From JBEKHT01 sp049516595 (lineage in GTDB: Bacteria > Chloroflexota > Anaerolineae > Anaerolineales > RBG-16-64-43): a stretch of DNA of 64,000 nt. The number at the start of each line of letters is the position of its first letter. Position 1 is the stretch's first letter. Shown here in pieces: positions 43,153 to 51,453 of the stretch. A program made the position numbers and the translations under genes. The DNA is taken from assembly GCA_049516595.1 (NCBI GenBank), contig JBEKSY010000005.1, forward strand, positions 62,001 through 126,000. Direction: 5' to 3'. Under the pieces are notes generated by a model that was not told the DNA's origin, searched no databases, and saw nothing but the letters and a program-made list of their open reading frames with translations.

Positions 43153-43569
43153 GTGTCGATTCGCGAGTTCCGTTTTCTAGACGACTTCCCGAATGTGCTG
43201 GACCTGTGGCAAAGGTGTGCTCCGGCAATCTCCTTAGGGGCTTCGGACACGCCGCAGGAGATCAAAAAGAAGCTGGGCCGAGACCCGGATCTATTTCTCG
43301 TCCTCGAAGAAGGGGGCAAGATTCTCGGCACCGTCCTGGGTGGCTTTGACGGGCGGCGTGGGATCGTCTACCACCTGGCGGTCGATCCGGCCTATCGGCA
43401 GAAGGGGCTGGGCCAGAGCTTAATGCAAGAGGTCGAGGCGCGCCTGCGCCAGAAAGGTTGTCGCAAGGCGTATCTGTTGGTCGTGCCGGGGAATCTGGCT
43501 CTGGATTTCTATCTGACTCAGGGCTGGCAACCCATGCACGAGCACCTCCTGGCCAAAGAATTGCTCTAA
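43153..43569 (+). CDS. GNAT family N-acetyltransferase
   Basis: A 138-residue acetyltransferase. The acetyl-CoA site is HLAVDPAYRQKGLGQSLM (R-x-x-G-x-G variant) near residues 75-92, followed by LLVVPGNLALDFYLTQGW, the beta5-alpha4 region with the conserved Tyr. The N-terminal segment DDFPNVLDLWQRC is typical of small RimI-like enzymes, but the substrate is not evident. The GTG start immediately follows the stop of the PHP-AlbA_2 gene, so the two are translationally coupled. Confidence 0.88.
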   Translation: MSIREFRFLDDFPNVLDLWQRCAPAISLGASDTPQEIKKKLGRDPDLFLVLEEGGKILGTVLGGFDGRRGIVYHLAVDPAYRQKGLGQSLMQEVEARLRQKGCRKAYLLVVPGNLALDFYLTQGWQPMHEHLLAKELL

Positions 43570-43602
43570 GCGCACCCCGCAGGCGAGTTTTTCGGCCCGG
43601 GC

Positions 43603-43620
43603 GAGCCGTCGAGACGGCTC
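43603..43620 (+). terminator. Palindromic hairpin after the GNAT gene, possible terminator
   Basis: GAGCCGTC (43603-43610) and GACGGCTC (43613-43620) form a perfect stem with a tight loop about 35 nt after the GNAT stop. A T-rich stretch lies before rather than after it on the plus strand, so it is a weak candidate for an intrinsic terminator. Confidence 0.35.
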
Positions 43621-44050
43621 TCGGCTTCCCCCGCTTTGTCGGCCCGATCCAGCAGGAAGAGACCGTTCAGGCAACCGTCCGGTGCCGCCAGGCGGTGCGC
43701 ATTCGGGCGGCCATGCGAATGGTCTTGGCGAAGCGTTTCCTTCCCCTGGCGGAATTCGATCGGAACCAAGGGGTTGGGCGAGAATCCAACGGTCTCCGCC
43801 GGCGAGGGACGGTCCAAGCCGCAGGAGCCAGAAGATCGAGTCGGGATCGCGGGGAGCTGTGAGAGGCGGCCCTCTCAAACCGGTTCCTGTCTCCTGAGGC
43901 TCACGAGGGAGCGGGGGGATTTATGGCCGTTGGCAGCCCCGGGACCCAACAGGCGCGGCCTCATGGCCGGGGTGTCGATCCCAAAGGGAGCTCACTTGAG
44001 TGGACTGAGCCCCTTCTCTCAACCGCGACGGACGATGGAGGGAGCGAACA
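43621..44050. other. Intergenic region, no gene recognised
   Basis: About 430 nt before the SIS gene. Open frames exist on both strands but read as Arg/Pro/Gly-rich shadows without family resemblance. A small CGGCC-TCAT-GGCCG hairpin occurs near 43957-43970. No glmS ribozyme core or T-box was recognised, despite the sugar-isomerase-like gene that follows. Confidence 0.35.
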
Positions 44051-45091
44051 ATGACGAGTTTGCTTCTGGAGGAGATCCGCGAGCAGCCCGAGATCCTGCG
44101 AACGTTCCTGCGCGAGGAGCGATCTCATGTCCGTGAGATCGCTGACGACCTCTCCCGGCGTCTGATCACCTGTGTGATCATTGCGGCCCGGGGATCCTCC
44201 GACAACGCGGCGACCTATGGCCGGTATCTCCTGGAGAGCCGTGCTCGCTGGCCGGTCTCCCTGGCGGCGCCTTCGCTATTCACCCTTTATCGCCAACCTC
44301 CGAATCTGAGGGGCGCGCTCATTATTGGGATTTCACAATCAGGCGAATCTCAAGATGTTCTTGAGGTCGTCGCGGAGGGGCGACGCCAAGGGGCGGCGAC
44401 ACTGGCGATCACCAACGTCGAAGGGTCTCCGATGGCTCGGGAAGCGGAGCACGTTCTCTTATGCCGAGCCCGGATCGAACAAAGCATCGCCGCCACCAAA
44501 ACCTATACGGCCGAACTCTATGCTCTGGCCTGGCTGGCCACGGAGGTCGCTGGGGACGGGGAGGGCGAACGGCAACTTCAAGAGCTGCCCGACCGGCACG
44601 AGCAGAGCCTGGCAGTCGAAACATTGATCCGAGAGCGAGCCGAGCGTTATCGGTACGCGCGCCATCTGGTCGTGGTTGGCCGCGGGTTCAACTATGCCAC
44701 CGCCTATGAGATTGCGCTCAAGCTCAAGGAGTTGACCTACACGATTGCCGAGCCCTACAGTTCGGCCGATTTTCGTCATGGGCCGATCGCCATCGTCGAA
44801 CCCGGTTTCCCGGTCATCGTCATCGCCCCTTCCGGTCTGGCCTTGGAGGATGTCGGGTCTTTGGCCCGAGAGCTTCGTGAGCGAAAGGCCGAGCTTCTGG
44901 TGATATCGGATCGGGATGAGATTCTCAGTCTCGCTCAGGTCCCGCTGAGGCTGCCCGACGGAATCCAGGAATGGGTTTCCCCGATCGTGGCCGTGGTTCC
45001 AGGCCAATTCCTGGCAGCGTATCTCGCCTTGGCCAAGGGCCTCGACCCCGATCAACCTCGCGCGTTGCGCAAGATCACAATCACCCGATAG
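44051..45091 (+). CDS. Tandem SIS-domain protein (GlmS isomerase-like)
   Basis: A 346-residue protein made of two SIS (sugar isomerase) domains, like the C-terminal half of glucosamine-6-phosphate synthase but without the glutaminase domain. The first domain has IIAARGSSDNAATYG and GISQSGESQDVLE; the second has VVVGRGFNYATAYEIALKLKE and SADFRHGPIAIV. The Glu-Leu-Lys-His pattern used by GlmS for the isomerase step (EIALKLKEL, HGP) is kept. It may act as a glucosamine/fructosamine-phosphate deaminase or deglycase. ATG 44051 has GGAGGGAGCGAACA upstream. Confidence 0.87.
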   Translation: MTSLLLEEIREQPEILRTFLREERSHVREIADDLSRRLITCVIIAARGSSDNAATYGRYLLESRARWPVSLAAPSLFTLYRQPPNLRGALIIGISQSGESQDVLEVVAEGRRQGAATLAITNVEGSPMAREAEHVLLCRARIEQSIAATKTYTAELYALAWLATEVAGDGEGERQLQELPDRHEQSLAVETLIRERAERYRYARHLVVVGRGFNYATAYEIALKLKELTYTIAEPYSSADFRHGPIAIVEPGFPVIVIAPSGLALEDVGSLARELRERKAELLVISDRDEILSLAQVPLRLPDGIQEWVSPIVAVVPGQFLAAYLALAKGLDPDQPRALRKITITR

Positions 45092-45154
45092 CGCTCGAGC
45101 CTCAAGGAGGACCGCCCGGGAGGTACCTGGCAGGCCTTCCGGCAGGAGGGCGAG

Positions 45155-45658
45155 ATGAGAGTGTCAATCCTGACCATTTCGGATCGTTCTTCACGGCGGG
45201 AGAGGCAAGATGCCTCCGGTCCCATGCTGCGCGAGATGGCGGAAGCGCGGGGTTGGGTGGTGGTAGCGACCGACATTGTCCCCGATGAGAAGCTTCAGAT
45301 CTCAAACCGACTGCAAGAGTGGTGTGACATGGATGCCACCGATCTGGTGTTGACAACGGGGGGCACCGGTTTCGCAAGCCGAGATGTCACGCCCGAGGCT
45401 ACACGCGATGTGATCGAGAGGGAGGCCCCAGGGCTCGCCGAAGCCATGCGTGCCGCCGCCTTTCCCCATAATCCGCATGCCATGCTCTCCAGGGGAATGG
45501 CGGGCATCCGCGGGAAAACGCTCGTGGTGAACCTGCCGGGCAGTCCCAAGGGGGCCAAGGAGGGGCTGGAGGTCATTTCCCCGGCTCTCCCGCACGCCAT
45601 CGAACTGATCCGGGGGATCCCGGGGGCCGAGTCCGGTCATCGCCGTCTTCCCGGCTGA
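45155..45658 (+). CDS. Molybdenum cofactor biosynthesis protein, MogA/MoaB family
   Basis: A 167-residue molybdopterin adenylyltransferase-like protein. The MPT-binding TTGGTGFASRDVTPEA (about residues 69-84) and VVNLPGSPKGAKEGLEVI (about residues 128-145) motifs are intact, as are the acidic residues of the active site. It would prepare molybdopterin for metal insertion, needed by formate dehydrogenase (5855-7942). MogA and MoaB cannot be told apart reliably here. The ATG has GAGGGCGAG upstream. Confidence 0.92.
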   Translation: MRVSILTISDRSSRRERQDASGPMLREMAEARGWVVVATDIVPDEKLQISNRLQEWCDMDATDLVLTTGGTGFASRDVTPEATRDVIEREAPGLAEAMRAAAFPHNPHAMLSRGMAGIRGKTLVVNLPGSPKGAKEGLEVISPALPHAIELIRGIPGAESGHRRLPG

Positions 45659-45698
45659 GGGGAGAGCATTGGTCCGGGGCGACGCCCCCCGAGAACCC

Positions 45699-45727
45699 TT
45701 GACCATCCTTCTCCAAATGGTTATAAT
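45699..45727 (+). promoter_or_regulatory. Consensus promoter of rpoC
   Basis: TTGACC (45699-45704) and TATAAT (45722-45727) are separated by exactly 17 nt. This is the best sigma-70/sigma-A match in the window. Transcription would start near 45734, giving a leader of about 140 nt before rpoC. Confidence 0.85.
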
Positions 45728-45762
45728 TCGGACTGCAGATAGGAGAACTGGCCTTAGGAAAA

Positions 45763-45795
45763 CTAGCGCGGCGCTGGGCAGGGCCCGAGCGCTAG
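45763..45795 (+). promoter_or_regulatory. Hairpin in the rpoC leader
   Basis: CTAGCGC (45763-45769) and GCGCTAG (45789-45795) form a 7-bp stem. The enclosed GC-rich segment can pair further (GGGC with GCCC) and offers an alternative GCGC pairing. No T-run follows, so it is not an obvious attenuator; it could bind a regulator or stabilise the mRNA. Confidence 0.45.
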
Positions 45796-45873
45796 CTATG
45801 TATTGCCTGTTTGTGCCGAACGAGTGTTTCGTGCCGAGTTCGCACAGGGTTTTCGCTGGAGGGAGGGTGACGA

Positions 45874-48800
45874 GTGGAAGCCAAGAACATCAGTGCCATT
45901 AAGGTCAGCTTAGCATCTCCGGATACGATAAAGAGCTGGTCCTATGGTGAGGTCACTCGCCCTGAGACGATTAACTATCGGCGTCTCCGGCCCGAGAAGG
46001 ATGGACTTTTTGATGAGGCGATCTTCGGTCCCACCCGCGACTGGCAGTGCTATTGCGGCAAGTACAAGAACATCCGGCACCGGGGCGTGATCTGTGACAA
46101 GTGCGGGGTGGAGGTTACGCGCTCCTCGGTGCGCCGTGAGCGCATGGGCCACATTGAGCTGGCCGCACCCGTGGCCCACGTGTGGTACACGCGTCGGGTC
46201 CCTTCGTACCTGGGGCTGCTTCTGGACATCTCCCGGCGCAATCTGGACCGCGTTCTGTACTTCGCTCAATACGTTGTGACCCACGTCGATGAGGAGGCCC
46301 GCCAAAAGGCCCTGCGTCGTCTTGACGAAGAGGTGGACCGGCTGGAAAAGCGCCGCGGGGATGAGGTTAACCAGAAGATCGCGCAGGTGAAGGCCTCCAG
46401 GGACAAGCGAGTGGAGGAACTGGAAGCTCGGGTCGCGCGGTCCAAGGAGAAATTCGAGGAAGAAGTCAATGAGCGCCTGGAGCCCCTGATCAAAGAGGGG
46501 CAGAGAATGGAGCAGTCCCTGCGCGAGAAGGTAGGGACCACCATCCGGGTTCCCATTGAGTTTGTTCCCACTGGCACGGAGATCGCCGAAAAGGGGACGA
46601 CCATCTCCAGCAAGCACCTGACCATCCTGCAAAAGGCCGTGAAATCCCGGCTGGAGGAAATTGAGAGCGAGCTGAAGGAGAAGCGCGACCGATCCATCGA
46701 GAGAATCAAGCTGGACATGGATAAGGTGCGGGCGGAGGTCGAGCAGGAGCTGGCCGACCTGCGCAACCAGCTTGAGGATCAGTCGGCCAGCGATCACGAA
46801 GAGTTGGTGAATCAACGCGATGAGCTAATGGAGATCCAGTCTCTCTCCTTCTTGGGAGAGAGCCGGTATCGGGAGCTGAAGAACCGCTGGGGCCAGGTGT
46901 TCAAGGCCGAGATGGGCGCGGAGGCGTTCCTTGAGATCCTGCGCAACCTCGATCTGGACAAGTTGGCCAATTCCCTCTGGCATGAAGTCCGGACGACCAA
47001 GAGCAAGCAGCGAAAGAAGAAAGCGACGAAACGACTCAAAGTGATTGAGGCCTTCCGCCGGTCGGCCAATCGACCGGAGTGGATGGTGATGACCGTGCTT
47101 CCTGTCATCCCGCCGGAGTTGCGTCCCATGGTGCAGCTTGACGGAGGTCGTTTCGCGACCTCGGATCTTAATGATCTCTATCGGCGGGTGATCAACCGAA
47201 ACAATCGGCTCAAGAGACTGATCGAACTAGGCGCCCCGGATGTGATCGTGCGCAATGAGAAGCGCATGCTCCAGGAGGCCGTCGACTCGCTGATCGACAA
47301 TTCGCAACGAGGCAAAGCCCTGTCCCGGCGCGGCCGGAGGGAACTGAAGTCTTTGAGTGATATGCTCAAGGGAAAAAAGGGTCGCTTCCGCCGCAACCTG
47401 CTCGGGAAGCGCGTGGATTATTCGGGCCGTTCGGTGATTGTAGTCGGACCGAAGTTGAAGCTCTACCAATGCGGCTTGCCGAAGGTCATGGCCCTCGAGT
47501 TGTATCGCCCCTTCGTGATTGCCAAGCTGGTGCAGTATGGGTATGCCAACAACGTGAAGGGTGCGCGGCGCTCGATCGAGCGCGAGCGCCCCGAGGTCTG
47601 GGAGGTTCTGGAGGAGGTCATCCGCGACCGGCCGGTGCTTCTCAACCGGGCACCCACTCTGCACCGTCTGGGCATTCAAGCCTTTGAGCCGGTCTTGGTC
47701 GAGGGCAAGGCCATCCAGATTCACCCCCTGGTGTGCGCCGCGTTCAATGCCGACTTCGACGGCGACCAAATGGCGGTCCATCTACCGCTTTCCGACAAGG
47801 CGGTCTGGGAAGCGCGGGAGTTGATGCTTTCGACGAAGAACCTGCTCAAGCCCGCGGATGGGGAGCCGATCGTCGGCCCGACCAAGGACATGGTCTTGGG
47901 CGTCTACTACTTGACGATGACCGACCCGCGTCTGGAGGCCAGGGCCGAATCGGAGATTCATTCTTTCAGCAGCCTGGACGAGGTGGAGCTGGCCTATCGC
48001 TTGGGGAAGGCTGAGCTGCATGCCCCCGTCCATGCGCTCGTGACCACCTGGTACAACGAGAAGGGCGAACGGTACCAACGCGGGCAACGGCGCGTCATGC
48101 GCACGACCGTTGGGCGGGTGCTATTCAACTTGGCGCTCCCGGATGCCCTGCGCTTCGTCAACCAGTCTCTCGACAAAGGCGCCTTGCAGCGACTGGTTTC
48201 CCAGTCCTACCAGGTCTTGGGTTCAGAAGCGACCATCGGGCTGGTGGACCGGGTCAAGGAAATTGGATTCGGATACGCCACTCGCTCGGGGACGACCATT
48301 GCCATTTCGGACATTGTCGTGCCGCCCGAAAAGAAGGACATCATCAATCGTTCCCTCGAGGAGCAGGGTCTGATCGAACGTGACTACCGGCGCGGCCTGC
48401 TGACCGAGCAAGAGCAGAATGAGCGCATCATTGAGCTGTGGCAGCATGCCGTCAATGAGGTCGGGGATGCCGTCAAGCAGCACATGGATCCGACGGGTAA
48501 CCTGAGCACGATGGCCCTGTCCGGTGCGACGAAAGGCGGGTTTGGGCCGATCTCCCAGTTGGCTGGTATGCGCGGCCTCATGGCTGACCCGGCGGGTCGC
48601 ATCATCCCGTTGCCGATTCGGTCCAACTTCCGGGATGGACTGACCGCCCTGGAGTACTTTATCTCCACCCATGGGGCGCGCAAGGGTCTGGCCGATACCG
48701 CGCTGCGCACCGCGGATGCGGGCTACCTCACCCGGCGTTTGGTGGACGTCGCCCAGGATGTCATCATTACCGACCACGACTGCGGGACCGAAGATGGCAT

Positions 48801-50094
48801 TCATATTCGCCGCAAGGATGATGTGGCGGGCCAGCCCTACGAGTCGCGGTTGTTCGGTCGGGTAGCGGCGCGCAAGGTGGTGGACGCGCAGACGGGTGAG
48901 CTGATTACGGGTCGGAATGAGCAAATCACTCTCGAACAGGCCCGCCGCATTGCCCTGAGCGGATTGGAGGAAGTGCTAGTCCGGTCTCCCCTGACCTGTG
49001 CCATGCGTTACGGCCTCTGCCAGCTCTGCTATGGCTTGGATCTGGGACGGGGTGCCTTGGTGGAGTTGGGCGCGGCCGTGGGAATTGTGGCGGCGCAGTC
49101 GATTGGGGAACCGGGGACCCAACTCACCTTGCGCACTTTCCATACGGGAGGCGTCGCCGCGGGCGGGGACATCACCTCAGGTCTGCCCCGCGTCGAGGAG
49201 CTCTTCGAGGCGCGCAAGAAACCAAAGGGCGAATCCGTGGTCAGTGAGATCAGCGGACTGGTGGAGATTCACCGCAAAGAGGGCGGGCAGCGCACCTTGC
49301 GGGTCATCAACAGTGAGCTCTTGCGAGATGAGTATCAGGTGCCTGGAAATTGGTCGCTGAAAATTGAGGACGGATCCACGATCGAGGCCGGGACCATTAT
49401 CGCCAGCCGCGGGGAAGCGGAGATTTCCGCCGAACATGGCGGCCGAGCTCGCGTCCGCGACCACAAAGTCCTGGTCACCTATGAGCGCAGGGACGAGGGC
49501 GAATACGAGATTCCTTCCGGAGCGCGTCTGGTCGCAGGCGAGGGGCAGACCGTGGAGGCGGGTCAAAGCCTGACCGAGGGGTCCCTCAACCCCCATCGCA
49601 TTCTGAGAATCCAGGGGCGGGAGGCCTGCCTCCTGTATTTGCTCACGGAAATCCAGAGGGTGTATCGAGCCCAGGGCCAGAACATCAATGATAAGCACTT
49701 CGAGGTGATCTTGCGCAAAATGCTAGCCAAAGTACAGGTCGTCCGCCCGGGCGACACGGACTACCTGCCGGGAGAGCTTCTAGACCGGCTGAAGCTCCAG
49801 GACATCAACGAAAAGCTGCTTGCGGAGGGCAAGCAGCCCGCGACCGCAGCCCCCGTGCTTCTGGGGGTTACCAAGGCCTCCCTTAGTACGGATTCGTTCC
49901 TTTCGGCTTCCTCTTTCCAGCACACCATCAAGGTGCTGGCCGGAGCGGCGATCGAGGGACGTGTCGATCCTTTGTTGGGCCTCAAGGAGAATGTCATCAT
50001 CGGCAAGCTGGTCCCCGCGGGCACGGGCTTCCAGAAGCGCGAGCCCGTTGTGGAGGAAGAACCGGTGATGGCTCCCAATACCATTGCGGAATGA
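45874..50094 (+). CDS. rpoC: DNA-directed RNA polymerase subunit beta'
   Basis: A 1406-residue catalytic subunit of RNA polymerase. The N-terminal zinc finger is CYCGKYKNIRHRGVICDKC (about residues 50-70). The Mg-binding NADFDGDQM is near residue 625. The second zinc site uses DHDCGTED and CAMRYGLCQLC (about residues 967-1051), and the trigger-loop region GLMADPAGRIIPLPI is intact. Between the zinc finger and the clamp is an insertion of about 200 residues (about 135-330) of mostly charged coiled coil. Start GTG 45874 follows GGAGGGAGGGTGACGA. rpoB, its usual operon partner, is absent upstream; mogA/moaB is there instead. Confidence 0.98.
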   Translation: MEAKNISAIKVSLASPDTIKSWSYGEVTRPETINYRRLRPEKDGLFDEAIFGPTRDWQCYCGKYKNIRHRGVICDKCGVEVTRSSVRRERMGHIELAAPVAHVWYTRRVPSYLGLLLDISRRNLDRVLYFAQYVVTHVDEEARQKALRRLDEEVDRLEKRRGDEVNQKIAQVKASRDKRVEELEARVARSKEKFEEEVNERLEPLIKEGQRMEQSLREKVGTTIRVPIEFVPTGTEIAEKGTTISSKHLTILQKAVKSRLEEIESELKEKRDRSIERIKLDMDKVRAEVEQELADLRNQLEDQSASDHEELVNQRDELMEIQSLSFLGESRYRELKNRWGQVFKAEMGAEAFLEILRNLDLDKLANSLWHEVRTTKSKQRKKKATKRLKVIEAFRRSANRPEWMVMTVLPVIPPELRPMVQLDGGRFATSDLNDLYRRVINRNNRLKRLIELGAPDVIVRNEKRMLQEAVDSLIDNSQRGKALSRRGRRELKSLSDMLKGKKGRFRRNLLGKRVDYSGRSVIVVGPKLKLYQCGLPKVMALELYRPFVIAKLVQYGYANNVKGARRSIERERPEVWEVLEEVIRDRPVLLNRAPTLHRLGIQAFEPVLVEGKAIQIHPLVCAAFNADFDGDQMAVHLPLSDKAVWEARELMLSTKNLLKPADGEPIVGPTKDMVLGVYYLTMTDPRLEARAESEIHSFSSLDEVELAYRLGKAELHAPVHALVTTWYNEKGERYQRGQRRVMRTTVGRVLFNLALPDALRFVNQSLDKGALQRLVSQSYQVLGSEATIGLVDRVKEIGFGYATRSGTTIAISDIVVPPEKKDIINRSLEEQGLIERDYRRGLLTEQEQNERIIELWQHAVNEVGDAVKQHMDPTGNLSTMALSGATKGGFGPISQLAGMRGLMADPAGRIIPLPIRSNFRDGLTALEYFISTHGARKGLADTALRTADAGYLTRRLVDVAQDVIITDHDCGTEDGIHIRRKDDVAGQPYESRLFGRVAARKVVDAQTGELITGRNEQITLEQARRIALSGLEEVLVRSPLTCAMRYGLCQLCYGLDLGRGALVELGAAVGIVAAQSIGEPGTQLTLRTFHTGGVAAGGDITSGLPRVEELFEARKKPKGESVVSEISGLVEIHRKEGGQRTLRVINSELLRDEYQVPGNWSLKIEDGSTIEAGTIIASRGEAEISAEHGGRARVRDHKVLVTYERRDEGEYEIPSGARLVAGEGQTVEAGQSLTEGSLNPHRILRIQGREACLLYLLTEIQRVYRAQGQNINDKHFEVILRKMLAKVQVVRPGDTDYLPGELLDRLKLQDINEKLLAEGKQPATAAPVLLGVTKASLSTDSFLSASSFQHTIKVLAGAAIEGRVDPLLGLKENVIIGKLVPAGTGFQKREPVVEEEPVMAPNTIAE

Positions 50095-50116
50095 GCCAGG
50101 GAAGCGTGCCGAAGCT

Positions 50117-50155
50117 AAGGCGGGCCGAGACGAAATCCTCGGCCCGCCTTGTTTT
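50117..50155 (+). terminator. Intrinsic terminator of rpoC
   Basis: A perfect 13-bp stem, AAGGCGGGCCGAG (50117-50129) with CTCGGCCCGCCTT (50138-50150), has an 8-nt loop and is followed by GTTTT. It begins 22 nt after the rpoC stop. The next gene downstream is on the opposite strand. Confidence 0.9.
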
Positions 50156-50391
50156 CCGGGAGGCCGAGGCATCGCGCGCGAGCGTTCCAGAAGGACCCGA
50201 CCGTCCCGGTCGCGGTCGCAGGGTGAGGCCGCAAATCCCCAGAGAATCCAAGCGGGGCGAACGGGGGGGCGATCCTCATCCAGGATCGAACGGCACGATA
50301 TCAGCGTCAAGCCGGGCAACCCCGCACGCGGATTGGACCGGGCCTTCAGGACGAAGCTTTGGCCACCAGCCAGAGCCGGCCGGCGTCGGAT

Positions 50392-51453
50392 CTAGGGCGC
50401 GCACGCAGGGAGAGGGTCCTGCCCGGATCCAAGATCCACCCAGGAGAGCTTGCCGGGCTTGACCGTAGCTGTGCCCGACTGCAGTTTCGAAGAGAAAACC
50501 GAGATCTCATAGCTTCCTGGCTCAAGATCGGTGGCAGCAAAGTTCTCCTGGAGGGAATCGTCGCTCCCGGATGTGCCGGGCTCGAGGTCATAGGTGGTCA
50601 AGTAGCGGACGGTCCGCAAACTCCCGGAACTATCCCGCTTCCTCAAGGTGACGGTTCGGCCGGGCAGCGAATTGCCAGAACTGTCTACAACCCTTCCCGC
50701 AAGGGCCCCCAAGGTTATCCCCGCCTCGGTTCGAGGCGCAAGCCAAAGCTCCGGGTTGCGAACGCTGGTGTATTCGTTGGTACCTACTCGCACTTCGAAG
50801 TGCAGGTGGGCCCCGATCGCCACGCCGGTCACGCCGACCCTCCCGATCAGGTCTCCGGGCGACACATGCTGACCGACTTTGATCGAAATGTCGTTCAGGT
50901 GGCCTTGAAGGAGGAAAATAGGGCCACCCTCGGTTTGGCGATCAAGTTGCAACACCACCGTATTGCCATAGAACTCGAACGAAGGGCCCAGCAGGACCTG
51001 GTCGTCGTCTCCCGCGAAAACCACGGTTCCGGAGGCCGCGGCCACCACTGGCGTGCCCAGGGGATTGGGAAGATCCACGCCATGGTGCGGCTCAAGGGTT
51101 CCTCCCTCGGTTGATCCAAAAGGATAGCTCGTGTCGACGCGCTGGTCAAAACCCGGCGGGATCGGTCGGCCGAGCCAAAGCAGGGGGCAGAGGCTCGGCG
51201 GGGTCGGCGAGGGGATGAGGATCCCGGGCGGGGCCATGGGTGTGGGCGGAGGGAGCGCGCCAATAGGAGAAGAAGCTTCAGAGCTGAGGGCGGTGATCGC
51301 GGGAGACAAGGATGGCTCGGGATGCTCGGCCGCTCCCGTGGCCCTTCCCGCGCAACTTTGGTGGCCAAGGGCCAGTCCGGAGGAAAGGAGGGCCGTCAGA
51401 GCGGCCCAGCGCAGGCGAGTTCGGGGGGGGATGCCCCTCCGGGGCTCGGTCAT
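50392..51453 (-). CDS. M23 (LytM-type) peptidase with C-terminal regulatory-like domain
   Basis: A 353-residue exported protein. A signal-like hydrophobic stretch (about residues 16-30) precedes a Ser/Pro-rich linker. The M23 domain spans about residues 110-240 with HHGVDLPNPLGTPV (first zinc His and Asp), LLQGHLNDI and HLHFEVRVG (catalytic and zinc His), so it appears active against peptidoglycan cross-links. The last 110 residues look like a carboxypeptidase-regulatory beta-sandwich (LAGRVVDSSGNSLPGRTV). ATG 51453 overlaps the ftcD stop (ATGA). A lipobox is doubtful (HQSC). Confidence 0.85.
   Translation of the reverse strand: MTEPRRGIPPRTRLRWAALTALLSSGLALGHQSCAGRATGAAEHPEPSLSPAITALSSEASSPIGALPPPTPMAPPGILIPSPTPPSLCPLLWLGRPIPPGFDQRVDTSYPFGSTEGGTLEPHHGVDLPNPLGTPVVAAASGTVVFAGDDDQVLLGPSFEFYGNTVVLQLDRQTEGGPIFLLQGHLNDISIKVGQHVSPGDLIGRVGVTGVAIGAHLHFEVRVGTNEYTSVRNPELWLAPRTEAGITLGALAGRVVDSSGNSLPGRTVTLRKRDSSGSLRTVRYLTTYDLEPGTSGSDDSLQENFAATDLEPGSYEISVFSSKLQSGTATVKPGKLSWVDLGSGQDPLPACAP

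Noticed and set aside
43950..44050. glmS-type ribozyme before the GlmS-like SIS gene
   Set aside because: The conserved core and pseudoknot elements could not be identified; only small hairpins are present.
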